Assembly: GCF_000308775.1 (NCBI RefSeq)
Contig: NZ_BAGJ01000165.1
Span: forward strand, 22,088 to 86,087
Direction: 5' to 3'
DNA length: 64,000 nucleotides
DNA from: Nocardia testacea NBRC 100365
Lineage (GTDB): Bacteria; Actinomycetota; Actinomycetes; Mycobacteriales; Mycobacteriaceae
Shown: positions 32,164-40,579 of the stretch, piece after piece
How positions within the stretch are numbered: position 1 is the first letter of the stretch
Layout: each line of letters starts with the position of its first letter
Program-made: the position numbers and the translations under genes
The notes under the pieces: model-generated
Told to the model about the DNA's origin: nothing
What the model saw: the letters and a program-made list of their open reading frames with translations, nothing else
The model's database searches: none

Positions 32164-33486
32164 GTGAGTGGGCGAGGAATACCCCTCGGGCGGCGGGAAT
32201 TCCTGCGCGCTGCCGGTGGCGTCGGCGCGGCGCTGGCGATTTCGGCACTCGGAGGGTGCGGCGACGACGGTGACGCACTCACATTCTTCTTCCAGGCCAA
32301 TCCCGCCGAAGCCGACGGTCGGCAGCGTGTGATCGATGAATTCACCCGCAGGAATCCGGATATCCGGGTACGTACCCTGCTGTCCGGACCGGACCCGATG
32401 CAGCAGATGTTGACTTTCTGCGCGGGCGGCAAATGCCCCGATGTGCTGATGGCGTGGGAGCAGACCTATGCCGGTCTCGCCGACCGGGGGGTGCTGCTGG
32501 ATCTGAACACCATGCTCGACCGCGATCCGGCCTTCGCCGCCGACCTGAGGTCGAGCGGGACCACGGCGCTGTACGACACCTTCGCTTTCGAAGGTGGGCA
32601 GTACGCGCTTCCGGAGCAGTGGTCGGGAAACTTCCTGTTCTGCAACAGGCGCATGTTCGACCGGGCCGGGCTGCGGCTTCCCGGCCGGTGGGAAGACGCG
32701 TGGAGCTTCACCGAGTTCCTCGATATCTGCCGCGCGCTCACCGCACGTGACCGGTCCGGCGAAGTCCGGCGGTGGGGGTTCGTCGATACCTGGGTGCCGC
32801 ACTATTCCGCCGGTCTCTTCGCCGTCAACAACGGCGCCGAATGGGCGAGCCCGCGAACCGTCCCCGATCGATGCGACTTCGCCGGCGACGCCTTCATCGA
32901 AGGCGTCCAGTTCTATGCGGACCTGGCCAACAGGTATCACGTGGCGCCGAGCCCGGCCGATCAGCAGTCGATCTCGGCGATGGACCTGTTCACGCAGGGC
33001 AGAGCCGCGCTGACGATGGGCGGGCACTGGCGGTACCGCACCTTTTCCGAGGCCGACGACCTGGATTTCGATGTCACGGCCCTGCCGGCCGGGGCGGCGG
33101 GCGGCGGTTCGCGCTCTAATATCGGCACCACGGGCCTGGCCATCTCCGCCGACAGCCGCCGGAAGGAGCAGGCGTGGGAGTTCCTGAAATTCGCGGCCGG
33201 ACCCGTCGGCCAGGCGGTCATCGCCGAAACCGGCCTTTTCGTACCGGTCCGGAATCCCGCGGTACGATCTTCCGGGTTCGCCGCGGCGCACAGCGATATC
33301 CACAATCTGGACATACTCGTCGACGGACCGGCGCGTTCCGCGCCGCTGCCGGTCACGGTGCAGTGGCCGCGAATCGACGCGCTGATGGACCGGTACATCG
33401 GTCGCGTCCTACGCGGCGCCGCACCGGCGACCTCCTTGGCCGACCGGCTCGCTCCCGAAGCCGACGAGGTACTGCGCAACCCATGA
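32164..33486 (+). CDS. ABC transporter extracellular sugar-binding lipoprotein
   Basis: The 440-residue protein begins with a twin-arginine-like signal (LGRREFLRAAGGVGAALAIS) ending in lipobox SALGGC, so it should be an exported lipoprotein. The mature part is a family 1 solute-binding protein: VIDEFTRRNPDIRV, CPDVLMAWEQTYAGLADRGV, ALPEQWSGNFLFCNRRMFDR and AWEFLKFAAGPVGQ. Start is GTG at 32164 after GGGAGG; the in-frame reading upstream has no signal. It is coupled to the first permease (ATGA). The sugar is unknown. Confidence 0.9.
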   Translation: MSGRGIPLGRREFLRAAGGVGAALAISALGGCGDDGDALTFFFQANPAEADGRQRVIDEFTRRNPDIRVRTLLSGPDPMQQMLTFCAGGKCPDVLMAWEQTYAGLADRGVLLDLNTMLDRDPAFAADLRSSGTTALYDTFAFEGGQYALPEQWSGNFLFCNRRMFDRAGLRLPGRWEDAWSFTEFLDICRALTARDRSGEVRRWGFVDTWVPHYSAGLFAVNNGAEWASPRTVPDRCDFAGDAFIEGVQFYADLANRYHVAPSPADQQSISAMDLFTQGRAALTMGGHWRYRTFSEADDLDFDVTALPAGAAGGGSRSNIGTTGLAISADSRRKEQAWEFLKFAAGPVGQAVIAETGLFVPVRNPAVRSSGFAAAHSDIHNLDILVDGPARSAPLPVTVQWPRIDALMDRYIGRVLRGAAPATSLADRLAPEADEVLRNP

Positions 33487-34433
33487 CCACCACCGAGACC
33501 GGCATCGGGAAGAAGGCGGCACCGGAGGCCGCCACCGGGCGACGCCGCTCGGACCTGGCGCAGCGGCGGGCGCGGGCGGCACGACTGTTCATCGCCCCGA
33601 ACCTGCTGGCGGTGGCGGTTTTCCTGATCTTTCCACTGGGCTTCTCGCTCTACCTGAGCTTCCACGAGTGGGATATGTTCGGGCCCTTCCGGTTCGTCGG
33701 GCTGCGGAATTTCCGGGAGCTACTCACCGCGGATCCGCTGTTCGCCATCGCGTTGCGGAACACGATCGTGTACACCCTCGGCACACTGATCCCCACCGTG
33801 TCGATAAGCCTTGTCGTCGCGGCGGCCCTGAACCAGGGCGTCAGGGGGACCGGCCTCTTCCGGACGGTCATGTTCCTGCCGCTGGCGATATCGAGCGTGG
33901 TGATGGCGGTGATCTGGCGTTTCGTGTTCGACACGAACAACGGGCTGCTCAATACGATGCTCGGCGGGCTCGGTATCGGTCCTGTTCCGTGGCTGGTCGA
34001 ACCTCGGTGGGCGATGGTCTCGGTATGCATGGTCAGCGTATGGAAGAGCATTCCGTTCGCCACCGTCGTCCTGCTCGCCGCGATGCAGGGCGTCCCGCAG
34101 GACCTGTACGAAGCGGCGCGGATCGACGGAGCCGGTGCGGTCCGGCGATTCGTGTCGATCACCGTGCCGCTGACCCGGGGCGCGCTGTCCTTCGTCTTCG
34201 TCGTCTCGATCATCGACTCGGTACAGGCCTTCGACCAGATCTATGTACTCACCGGTGGCAACGGCGGCCCGGAAACAGGAACCTATGTATTCGGCATCAT
34301 GATCTTCCAGAACGCGTTCGCGTTCGGTGACGCCGGCTACGCGTCGGCCATCGCCTGGCTGATCTTCGTGGTCCTGCTGGTGCTGACCGTCGGGCAATTG
34401 TGGTTCGCCCGCGAGAACGCGCCGGAGCGGTGA
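33483..34433 (+). CDS. sugar ABC transporter permease (MalF type)
   Basis: The 316-residue protein has about six membrane helices, starting with FIAPNLLAVAVFLIFPLGFS, and the permease EAA loop (DLYEAARIDGAGAVRRFVSI). It is the first inner-membrane subunit of a carbohydrate importer and overlaps the binding-protein stop by ATGA. The N-terminal 30 residues are cytoplasmic and basic. Confidence 0.9.
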   Translation: MTTTETGIGKKAAPEAATGRRRSDLAQRRARAARLFIAPNLLAVAVFLIFPLGFSLYLSFHEWDMFGPFRFVGLRNFRELLTADPLFAIALRNTIVYTLGTLIPTVSISLVVAAALNQGVRGTGLFRTVMFLPLAISSVVMAVIWRFVFDTNNGLLNTMLGGLGIGPVPWLVEPRWAMVSVCMVSVWKSIPFATVVLLAAMQGVPQDLYEAARIDGAGAVRRFVSITVPLTRGALSFVFVVSIIDSVQAFDQIYVLTGGNGGPETGTYVFGIMIFQNAFAFGDAGYASAIAWLIFVVLLVLTVGQLWFARENAPER

Positions 34434-35275
34434 TGGCGGACCCGGGCTGGAAGACCCGCGCCTGTATCCGGGCCGCCTCGCTCTACCTCGCGCTGATCGC
34501 GATGGCGTGGTGCGCTCTGCTGCCCGTCCTGTGGGCGTTGGCGGGCTCGGTGAAGAAACAATCCGAGGTGACCAGCCCGGCCCTGCTCCCCCGTGATCCG
34601 CAGTGGTCCAACTACCGCACCGTTTTCCAGGAGATGCCGTTCGGCCGGATGTTCCTCAACACCGTCCTCTACGCCGGCTGTGTCACCGCCGGCCAGGTCT
34701 TCTTCTGCTCACTGGCCGGGTACGCGTTCGCCCGGCTGCGCTTTCCCGGCCGCGATGTCCTGTTCGTGGCCTATCTGGCCACGCTCATGGTCCCGCTGAC
34801 CGTGACCGTGGTGCCCCAGTTCCTGCTCATCCGAGTACTGGGCTTGACGGACACCCCCTGGGCCTTGATCCTGCCCGGACTGTTCGGCAGTGCGTTCGGC
34901 ACCTACCTGATGCGGCAGTTCTTCCGCACCCTCCCCGTCGAACTCGAAGAGGCCGCCATCCTGGACGGCTGCTCCCCGTGGCAGATCTACTGGCGGGTCC
35001 TGCTGCCCAATGCCAAACCGGCGGTGATGGTTCTCGCCGTACTCACCTGGGTCGGTGTCTGGAACGATTTCCTGTGGCCGCTGGTGATGATCCAACGCCG
35101 GGAGATCTCCACCGTCACGCTGGGCCTGGTGTGGATGCAGGGCCAATACGTCTCGGATTGGCCGGTGTTGATGGCCGCGTCCATGCTGATCCTGCTACCG
35201 CTGGTCATCGTCTACGCGGTCGCCCAGAAGGCGTTCCTCCGCGGTATCAGCATGTCGGGTTTCGGGGGACGGTGA
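34433..35275 (+). CDS. sugar ABC transporter permease (MalG type)
   Basis: The 280-residue protein is the second permease, with six helices and the EAA motif ELEEAAILDGCSPWQIYWRV. It begins at ATG 34433, sharing a base with the previous stop (TGATG). No ATP-binding subunit follows; the next gene is an unrelated AAA ATPase. As in other actinobacterial CUT1 systems, a shared MsmK/MsiK-type ATPase elsewhere could power it. Confidence 0.9.
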   Translation: MADPGWKTRACIRAASLYLALIAMAWCALLPVLWALAGSVKKQSEVTSPALLPRDPQWSNYRTVFQEMPFGRMFLNTVLYAGCVTAGQVFFCSLAGYAFARLRFPGRDVLFVAYLATLMVPLTVTVVPQFLLIRVLGLTDTPWALILPGLFGSAFGTYLMRQFFRTLPVELEEAAILDGCSPWQIYWRVLLPNAKPAVMVLAVLTWVGVWNDFLWPLVMIQRREISTVTLGLVWMQGQYVSDWPVLMAASMLILLPLVIVYAVAQKAFLRGISMSGFGGR

Positions 35276-35316
35276 CGAGGCGGGACCACGCCATTACCCG
35301 ACGTCAAGTAGCTAAT

Positions 35317-35343
35317 ATCTATGTAGAAGACATCTACGTAGAT
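35317..35343. promoter_or_regulatory. AT-rich nested palindrome before AAA ATPase gene
   Basis: Arms ATCTATGTAGA (35317-35327) and TCTACGTAGAT (35333-35343) form an 11-bp dyad with one mismatch around the spacer AGACA. The right arm also lies within a perfect 12-bp palindrome, ATCTACGTAGAT. The element ends 36 nt before the ATPase GTG. Its AT content contrasts sharply with the surroundings, so it is probably both promoter and operator. Confidence 0.6.
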
Positions 35344-35379
35344 GAATGCTACCGATGCAGTCACGGAGAGGCGGTTCAG

Positions 35380-36813
35380 GTGTCCGGATTCGTCGGCAGA
35401 CAGAACGAGCTCGCGACGCTCGATATCAGGTTGCGGCGCGTCGCCGAATCGGCCGCCGGGTCCGCGGTGGCCATCCGGGGCCGACGCCAGGTCGGCAAAT
35501 CCCGGCTGGTCCAGGAATTCTGCGACCGCGCGAGATTGCCGTACGTCTATTTCATGGCCACCAAGGGCGCTGCACCGAACGAATCCCTGGCTGCCTTTCT
35601 GCTCGAATTGCGAGAGTCGTCGCTGGTCGCCGACCCCGCACTGATTCCCGAACTTGCCGGCTCGTGGGCCGATGCATTCCGGATCCTGGCCGGGGTGCTG
35701 CCGTCGAGTCCGGCGGTGGTGGTGATCGATGAGCTGCCCTGGCTGGCGGAGCAGGACGCGAGCTTCGACGGCGTGCTCCAAACCGCCTGGGATCGGCTGT
35801 TGTCCCGGCGCCCGGTGCTCCTACTGCTCCTGGGTAGCGATCTGCATATGATGGAGCGCCTCACCGCCTATGACCGGCCGTTCTTCGGGCGCGCCGACAA
35901 CCTGCCCCTGGGCCCGCTCGACCCGGCCGAGATCGCCGCCGCCACCGGGCTGGACGCGGCGGACGCTCTGGACGCCCACCTCATCACCGGGGGCCTACCG
36001 GGCATTCTGCGCAGTTGGCCGCACGGCACCGCGCCCCTCGACTTCCTGGAACAGGAATCCGCGGATCCGGCGGCGCCACTGTTCAGCGTGCCCGAATCCG
36101 CGTTGTTGGCCGAATTCCCATCTCCCGATCAAACACGTCGCGTACTCGAAGCGGTCGGCGGCGGTGATCGAACCCACGCGAATATCGCGGCCACCGCGGG
36201 CGGCCGCGCCGGCGCGATCGCATCCGGAAGCCTGTCGCCGATCCTGCGACGACTCACCGATGACAAACGAGTCCTGGCCATCGACGAGCCACTGTCCACC
36301 AGACCCGGCAAGCCCGCGCTGTACCGAGTCGCCGACAGTAACCTTCGGCTCTATCTGGCGGTTCTGCGTTCTGCGCAGGAACTTTCCCGCCGGGGGCGGT
36401 ACCAGAGCGCGTTTCGGCTGATCCAGCGACGCTGGTCGACCTGGCGCGGCCGGGCAATCGAGCCTCTGATCCGGGAGTCGCTGGAGCTCGCCGCCCTCGC
36501 CGGTGCACTTCCCTGGCCGGAGGTGGAGACCGTGGGTGGCTGGTGGAACCGGCGCTTCGATCCCGAAATCGACTTGGTCGGCGCGGACCGCGGGCCCATC
36601 GCCCGGAACGTGTACTTCGCGGGATCGGTCAAATGGCTGGACACGCCGTTCGACGACCACGATATGGCCACCTTGCACAAATCGATATCGCAGATGCCGG
36701 ACTACGAGCCAGGAAAGACCGGCCTGGTCATCGCATCGCGGTCCGGAACGGCCCGGTGCGATTCCGACCTGGTCTGGGGACCGGACGACATCTTGTCCGC
36801 TTGGAGCAGTTGA
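35380..36813 (+). CDS. AAA ATPase with DUF234-like C-terminus
   Basis: The 477-residue protein has Walker A GRRQVGKSRL (about 33-42), Walker B VVVIDELPWL (about 115-124), a winged-helix region (SPILRRLTDDKRVLAIDEPL) and a C-terminal DUF234/nuclease-like part with WWNRRFDPEIDLVGADRGPI and YFAGSVKW, where E/D...D...K residues recall a PD-(D/E)xK pattern. This layout is typical of the archaeal-type ATPase family, which is scattered by horizontal transfer and has no settled function. Start is GTG at 35380 behind GGAGAGG. It appears monocistronic, behind its own AT-rich palindrome. Confidence 0.8.
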   Translation: MSGFVGRQNELATLDIRLRRVAESAAGSAVAIRGRRQVGKSRLVQEFCDRARLPYVYFMATKGAAPNESLAAFLLELRESSLVADPALIPELAGSWADAFRILAGVLPSSPAVVVIDELPWLAEQDASFDGVLQTAWDRLLSRRPVLLLLLGSDLHMMERLTAYDRPFFGRADNLPLGPLDPAEIAAATGLDAADALDAHLITGGLPGILRSWPHGTAPLDFLEQESADPAAPLFSVPESALLAEFPSPDQTRRVLEAVGGGDRTHANIAATAGGRAGAIASGSLSPILRRLTDDKRVLAIDEPLSTRPGKPALYRVADSNLRLYLAVLRSAQELSRRGRYQSAFRLIQRRWSTWRGRAIEPLIRESLELAALAGALPWPEVETVGGWWNRRFDPEIDLVGADRGPIARNVYFAGSVKWLDTPFDDHDMATLHKSISQMPDYEPGKTGLVIASRSGTARCDSDLVWGPDDILSAWSS

Positions 36814-37508
36814 AACCCGTCACGGGTCGGTCATCCGACCATCCCGGCCGGGTACCGGGTTCGGTAACCGCGGGCCGATCACGCAACCATATTCCAGGAA
36901 CCCCTGCCGGGGTTCGCTCGAAGTCGGCGCCGACGGGTCGCGGAGAGTTCGCTGAGCCTTCCGCACCGGCGCCGTACCTTCCCCGTGTCCGGCGCCGGGT
37001 GCGGATTCCCGGGTGGCCGGATCACGTTGCCGCAGCGGGCCACCCGAGGGACCAGAGTACAAGCTCGCGGTCCGATTCCCGGGAGATCCGCCCGGGGTGT
37101 CGAAAATGGAGATGCAATATTGCACGGTGCCGCTTGATATTTCGCCGGACCGACCCCGGTGAGCTGTATCCCCGACCGATACAGCTCACCTACCACACCG
37201 GTTGTCCCGGCGCAGGCAGTGGGGGTACGCCGATAGCGTTCGGCCATACCTCGGTGGCGGCGATTCGCTCTCGGGCGCCGGGCAGTGACCGGACCTCTCC
37301 ACAGCGGCCCGTCGTGATCACCGACCGGCGAATCGCACCGGTGGAAACTACCGCACCGGCCACGGCCGCGCCAGTGGGAGTTCCGAGGGTTGCCGGGGTG
37401 CCGGGCGGTCGGTCCGAGCGAGTTCGCCACCGGTTAGCACATCATCGAGTGCTCGATGGTACGAAAGGTGCTGGGCACTGCGATGGCAGGTGAGCGATGG
37501 GTCGCCAT
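36814..37508. other. 695-nt region without a recognisable gene
   Basis: No frame on either strand shows gene-like character despite long open frames. The only clear element is the perfect hairpin at 37158-37190. A short AT-rich patch (around 37095-37145) precedes it and could hold a promoter or a small RNA start, but nothing can be supported further. Confidence 0.55.
37158..37190. other. perfect 13-bp inverted repeat in gene-free region
   Basis: GGTGAGCTGTATC and GATACAGCTCACC flank the 7-nt loop CCCGACC. There is no T-run after the stem on either side, so it is not a classical terminator. It lies far from the neighbouring start codons, making an operator or the stem of a small RNA the alternatives. 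Confidence 0.5.
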
Positions 37509-38966
37509 TCACCGCAACTCGGCGGCGGCCCGTTCCGCCAGCAGCACCACGGTCGCCTGCGGGCCACGGCTCAGCGGTACCGGGACCACGGACAGGTCCA
37601 CCACGGACAGCCCGTTCACGCCGTGCACCCGGAACCGCTCGTCGACCACCGCGCGTGGATCGCCGGTGCGTCCCATCCGGCAGGTGCCGCCGAGATGCTG
37701 CGAGGTGCCGAGGCGGTCGTACAGCCACCGATCCGAGACCGGGCCGGCGGCCCCCACCGGTTCGGCGGCCATGGTGGCGAGGATCTGCGCGGTCAGTTCC
37801 ACCGCCTCGCGCAGCCGGGTCCGATCGGCCCGGCTCCCGAGATAACTGTGCTCGATGCGCGGCGCGACCAGCGGATCGGCCGCGGCCAGCCGGATGGTGC
37901 CGGAGCTGGTGGGCCGCATCAGAGTCACGCCCATCCGGCAGACCCCCGGGGTGAACGCCACCGTATAGGGCCGGATCTCGATATCGTCGAACTCCAGGAC
38001 ATATTCCAGCGGGACTGTCCGGCCCGCCGGTGCCGGATGCCGGTAGTCGAGCCCGATTTCGGGGTGGTCGGTGAGCCAGCGCCCGACAGGTGCGTCGGCG
38101 ACCACCGGGATACCCAGTGCCGCCGATTCTGCGGCCGGTCCGATACCGGACCGCAGCAGCAGTGCCGCCGATTCGATCGCGCCCGCGCACAGCACCACCC
38201 GGTCGGCCAGGATGGTGTCCGGTTCGCCGCCACGCAGGCAGTCGGCGCCGACCACCCGGTCGCCGTGGAAACGCAACCGGGTCACCAAGGTTTCGCCCTG
38301 CACCGTCAGATTGGTCCGGGACAGCGCCGGGAGCAGATAGGAATGCGCGGGCCCGATCCGATGACGCCGGCCCGAACCGTCGGGCGGCCCGACCGTGCAC
38401 GGCACCGGGCCGATACCTGATTCGGGGCCGCCGGGTAGCGCGTTCCAGTCCGCCACCTCGCCGAATCCGAGTGCCCGGCAGGCCGCGCCGAATTCCTCGA
38501 CCAATCGGGTGGGCGTATGCGTCCGGCGTACTGGGACCGGTCCCGCCCGGCCGTGGCCGGGGTGATCGCCGTAATCGTGATCGTTCTCCAGCGCGCGGAA
38601 ATACGGCAGCACCGACTCGAAATCCCATGAGCGAGTACCCACTTCCCCGCTCCACGCCGCGAAATCCCGCGCGGCGGCCCGGATGAAATACGACCCGTTC
38701 ACCGACCCCGAACCGCCGATACCGCGACCGCGCACGATGGTGCCCGGCCGGTCCGGCGCCAGATCCACGGAGTACCGCCACAGCCAGGCCGCCTGGTCGC
38801 CGAGCGGCAGGTCGGCACTGTCGGCGAGTTCCGGGGGGAAGTCGTCGGCCGACGCCCAGTGGCCTCCCGCCTCCACCACCCGCACGGTATGTCCCGGATC
38901 CTCGCTGAGCCTGGCGGCCAGTACACATCCAGCGGTGCCGGCGCCGATGATCAGCGTGTCCACCAT
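37509..38966 (-). CDS. mftG: mycofactocin-associated GMC oxidoreductase (MftG)
   Basis: The 485-residue glucose-methanol-choline oxidoreductase opens with the FAD motif LIIGAGTAGCVLAARLSEDP. It has the GMC signature blocks RGRGIGGSGSVNGSYFIRAA and LCAGAIESAALLLRSGIGPA, and the C-terminal active-site region GTSQHLGGTCRMGR with the His typical of GMC enzymes. MftG is the standard partner at the end of mycofactocin loci and is thought to help reoxidise mycofactocinol. It starts 19 nt after mftF, in the same transcript. Confidence 0.9.
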   Translation of the reverse strand: MVDTLIIGAGTAGCVLAARLSEDPGHTVRVVEAGGHWASADDFPPELADSADLPLGDQAAWLWRYSVDLAPDRPGTIVRGRGIGGSGSVNGSYFIRAAARDFAAWSGEVGTRSWDFESVLPYFRALENDHDYGDHPGHGRAGPVPVRRTHTPTRLVEEFGAACRALGFGEVADWNALPGGPESGIGPVPCTVGPPDGSGRRHRIGPAHSYLLPALSRTNLTVQGETLVTRLRFHGDRVVGADCLRGGEPDTILADRVVLCAGAIESAALLLRSGIGPAAESAALGIPVVADAPVGRWLTDHPEIGLDYRHPAPAGRTVPLEYVLEFDDIEIRPYTVAFTPGVCRMGVTLMRPTSSGTIRLAAADPLVAPRIEHSYLGSRADRTRLREAVELTAQILATMAAEPVGAAGPVSDRWLYDRLGTSQHLGGTCRMGRTGDPRAVVDERFRVHGVNGLSVVDLSVVPVPLSRGPQATVVLLAERAAAELR

Positions 38967-38985
38967 GCGGGGTGACCTGCGCGGA

Positions 38986-40386
38986 CTACTGGGGCGGGGC
39001 GGTCGGTTTGAGGGCGGCGGGGCTACCCGCCCGGATCGCGCCCAGCCACAGACCGGTGCCGTAGCCGATATCGTCGATCCGCCGGAACGCGATATAGCGC
39101 AGCGGATCCAGCCCGCCCGGCTCGCGATGGGTGTACCAGTCGACGGCGCCCTCGGCCAGCGCCAGCGACAGTGCGATCTGCCTTATCCGGCGCGAGAACA
39201 ACATGGCGGCCAGGGTGATCGGCCAGTAGTGCCGGCACATGGCCGAGGCGATGCGCCACAGACCGGCGAAGAAACCGCGGGCCACGTAGATGGCCGCGAC
39301 TCCGGTCGGGTTGTCGACGCCGGCGAACGCGCGACGCAACCGGCGCAGCGGCAGCAGCAAGGTGAGTCCCGCACCGAGCACGCCCCATCGGGTCCGGGTC
39401 GCCAGCAGCAGGGCCGCCGCCGCGGTCCATTTCGGTACCTGCAGCGGCGACACCATCCCCGCGTGGCGGTCGCTGAGCGGCGCGGCGCCGGTGCCGTAGA
39501 ACATCTTGCGACGGAACCAGTCCCGGAACGACACCCGATGGTCGTGGGCCACATGCGCGGCCGGTTCGTAGCGGGCCCGCCAGCCCGAGCGTTCGAGGCG
39601 CCAGCACAGATCCACGTCCTCGGCGACCTGCATGGTCTCGTCGAAGCCGCCCTCGGCCTCCAGGACCGAGCGGCGCACCAGCAGTGCCGCGCTGGGCACA
39701 TAGGACACCACTCCGCGTGATTGCACTGCCGATTCGCGGCGGCCCAGGTCCAGGGAGGAGCGGGTGTGCTCGTAGCGGGCCAGCGTATTGGTCTCCGGAT
39801 CCAGCGCCACGATCCGGGGCGCCACCAGCGCCACCTGGGGGTCGCTGAAATGGCCGAGCATCACTTCGAGCCAGCCGCTGCGCGGTACCACGTCCGAGTC
39901 GAGGAAGGCCACGAACTGGGTCGTCGCGGCCCGCAGGCCGGTGTTGCGGGCCGCGGCCGGGCCGCGGCGCCGTTCGTGCCGGAGCACTTTCACCCGGCAG
40001 CGACCGGTGTGCTCGTCGGCGATCCGCACCTCGTCGTCGGAACCGTCGTCGACGACGATGACCGTATGCCCGCGCAGCGCGGCCAGCAGCCGGTCCAATC
40101 CGGCCGGGTTGTTGTGCAGCGGGACGATGATCGTCACATCCTCCGGCGACGGCAGCAGCCGCGGCCGGGGATTGGCCACCCCCGAATCCAGTAGCCGTCT
40201 GGCTACCACTGCCGATTGCGGGCTGTTCACCTCGAGATAGCCGTCGCCGATCATTTCGGCGGCCTCGGGAGCCAAGCGCAGCAACCGGGCAGGTGAACCT
40301 CCGATAAGGATTCGACCCCCCGAGTATGCGCGTACCCGTGGGTCGATCCGCACCCCGAATCCGTCGGGCAGGCGATCATTGCGCAT
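38986..40386 (-). CDS. mftF: mycofactocin glycosyltransferase (MftF)
   Basis: The 466-residue protein matches MftF. After MRNDRLPDGFGVRIDPRVR comes GGSPARLLRLAPEA, then a family 2 glycosyltransferase domain (VTIIVPLHNN, VVDDGSDDE, AARNTGLRAA, VAFLDSDV, about 85-310) and hydrophobic C-terminal helices. MftF adds a glucose chain to the premycofactocin core. ATG at 40386 is chosen from the family N-terminus; an ATG at 40422 would add 12 residues. It is separated from mftB-mftC by a terminator, and mftD and mftE, which normally lie between, are absent. Confidence 0.9.
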   Translation of the reverse strand: MRNDRLPDGFGVRIDPRVRAYSGGRILIGGSPARLLRLAPEAAEMIGDGYLEVNSPQSAVVARRLLDSGVANPRPRLLPSPEDVTIIVPLHNNPAGLDRLLAALRGHTVIVVDDGSDDEVRIADEHTGRCRVKVLRHERRRGPAAARNTGLRAATTQFVAFLDSDVVPRSGWLEVMLGHFSDPQVALVAPRIVALDPETNTLARYEHTRSSLDLGRRESAVQSRGVVSYVPSAALLVRRSVLEAEGGFDETMQVAEDVDLCWRLERSGWRARYEPAAHVAHDHRVSFRDWFRRKMFYGTGAAPLSDRHAGMVSPLQVPKWTAAAALLLATRTRWGVLGAGLTLLLPLRRLRRAFAGVDNPTGVAAIYVARGFFAGLWRIASAMCRHYWPITLAAMLFSRRIRQIALSLALAEGAVDWYTHREPGGLDPLRYIAFRRIDDIGYGTGLWLGAIRAGSPAALKPTAPPQ

Positions 40387-40523
40387 TCCACGGATGGTAA
40401 CTGCCGATTCGATACAAGACATCAGCAGTCCGGGAAAAAGTGTTTCGAGCCGGAGAAATTCCCGGAATCACCGGGAGCGCGGACATGAAATAGGTCACCA
40501 CCGCCGTAGCACGGGTATGAAAA

Positions 40524-40565
40524 GCCGCCCGGAGCAACGATCTGGCTATCGGCGCTCCGGGCGGC
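40524..40565 (-). terminator. intrinsic terminator after mftB-mftC
   Basis: Perfect 12-bp arms GCCGCCCGGAGC and GCTCCGGGCGGC enclose an 18-nt loop. On the minus strand the stem is followed by TTTT. It lies 14 nt past the mftB-mftC stop, separating that unit from mftF-mftG. Confidence 0.8.
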
Positions 40566-40579
40566 TTCCCGGAAGTTCC

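Noticed and set aside
31459..33303. 614-codon minus-strand open frame across the sugar-binding gene
   Set aside because: The plus-strand binding protein has signal peptide, lipobox and family motifs. Only the short AhpD-like fragment in this frame carries real homology.
36543..37493. 316-codon plus-strand open frame after the ATPase
   Set aside because: It starts inside the ATPase gene in another frame, has arginine-rich random-looking composition, and shows no motif.
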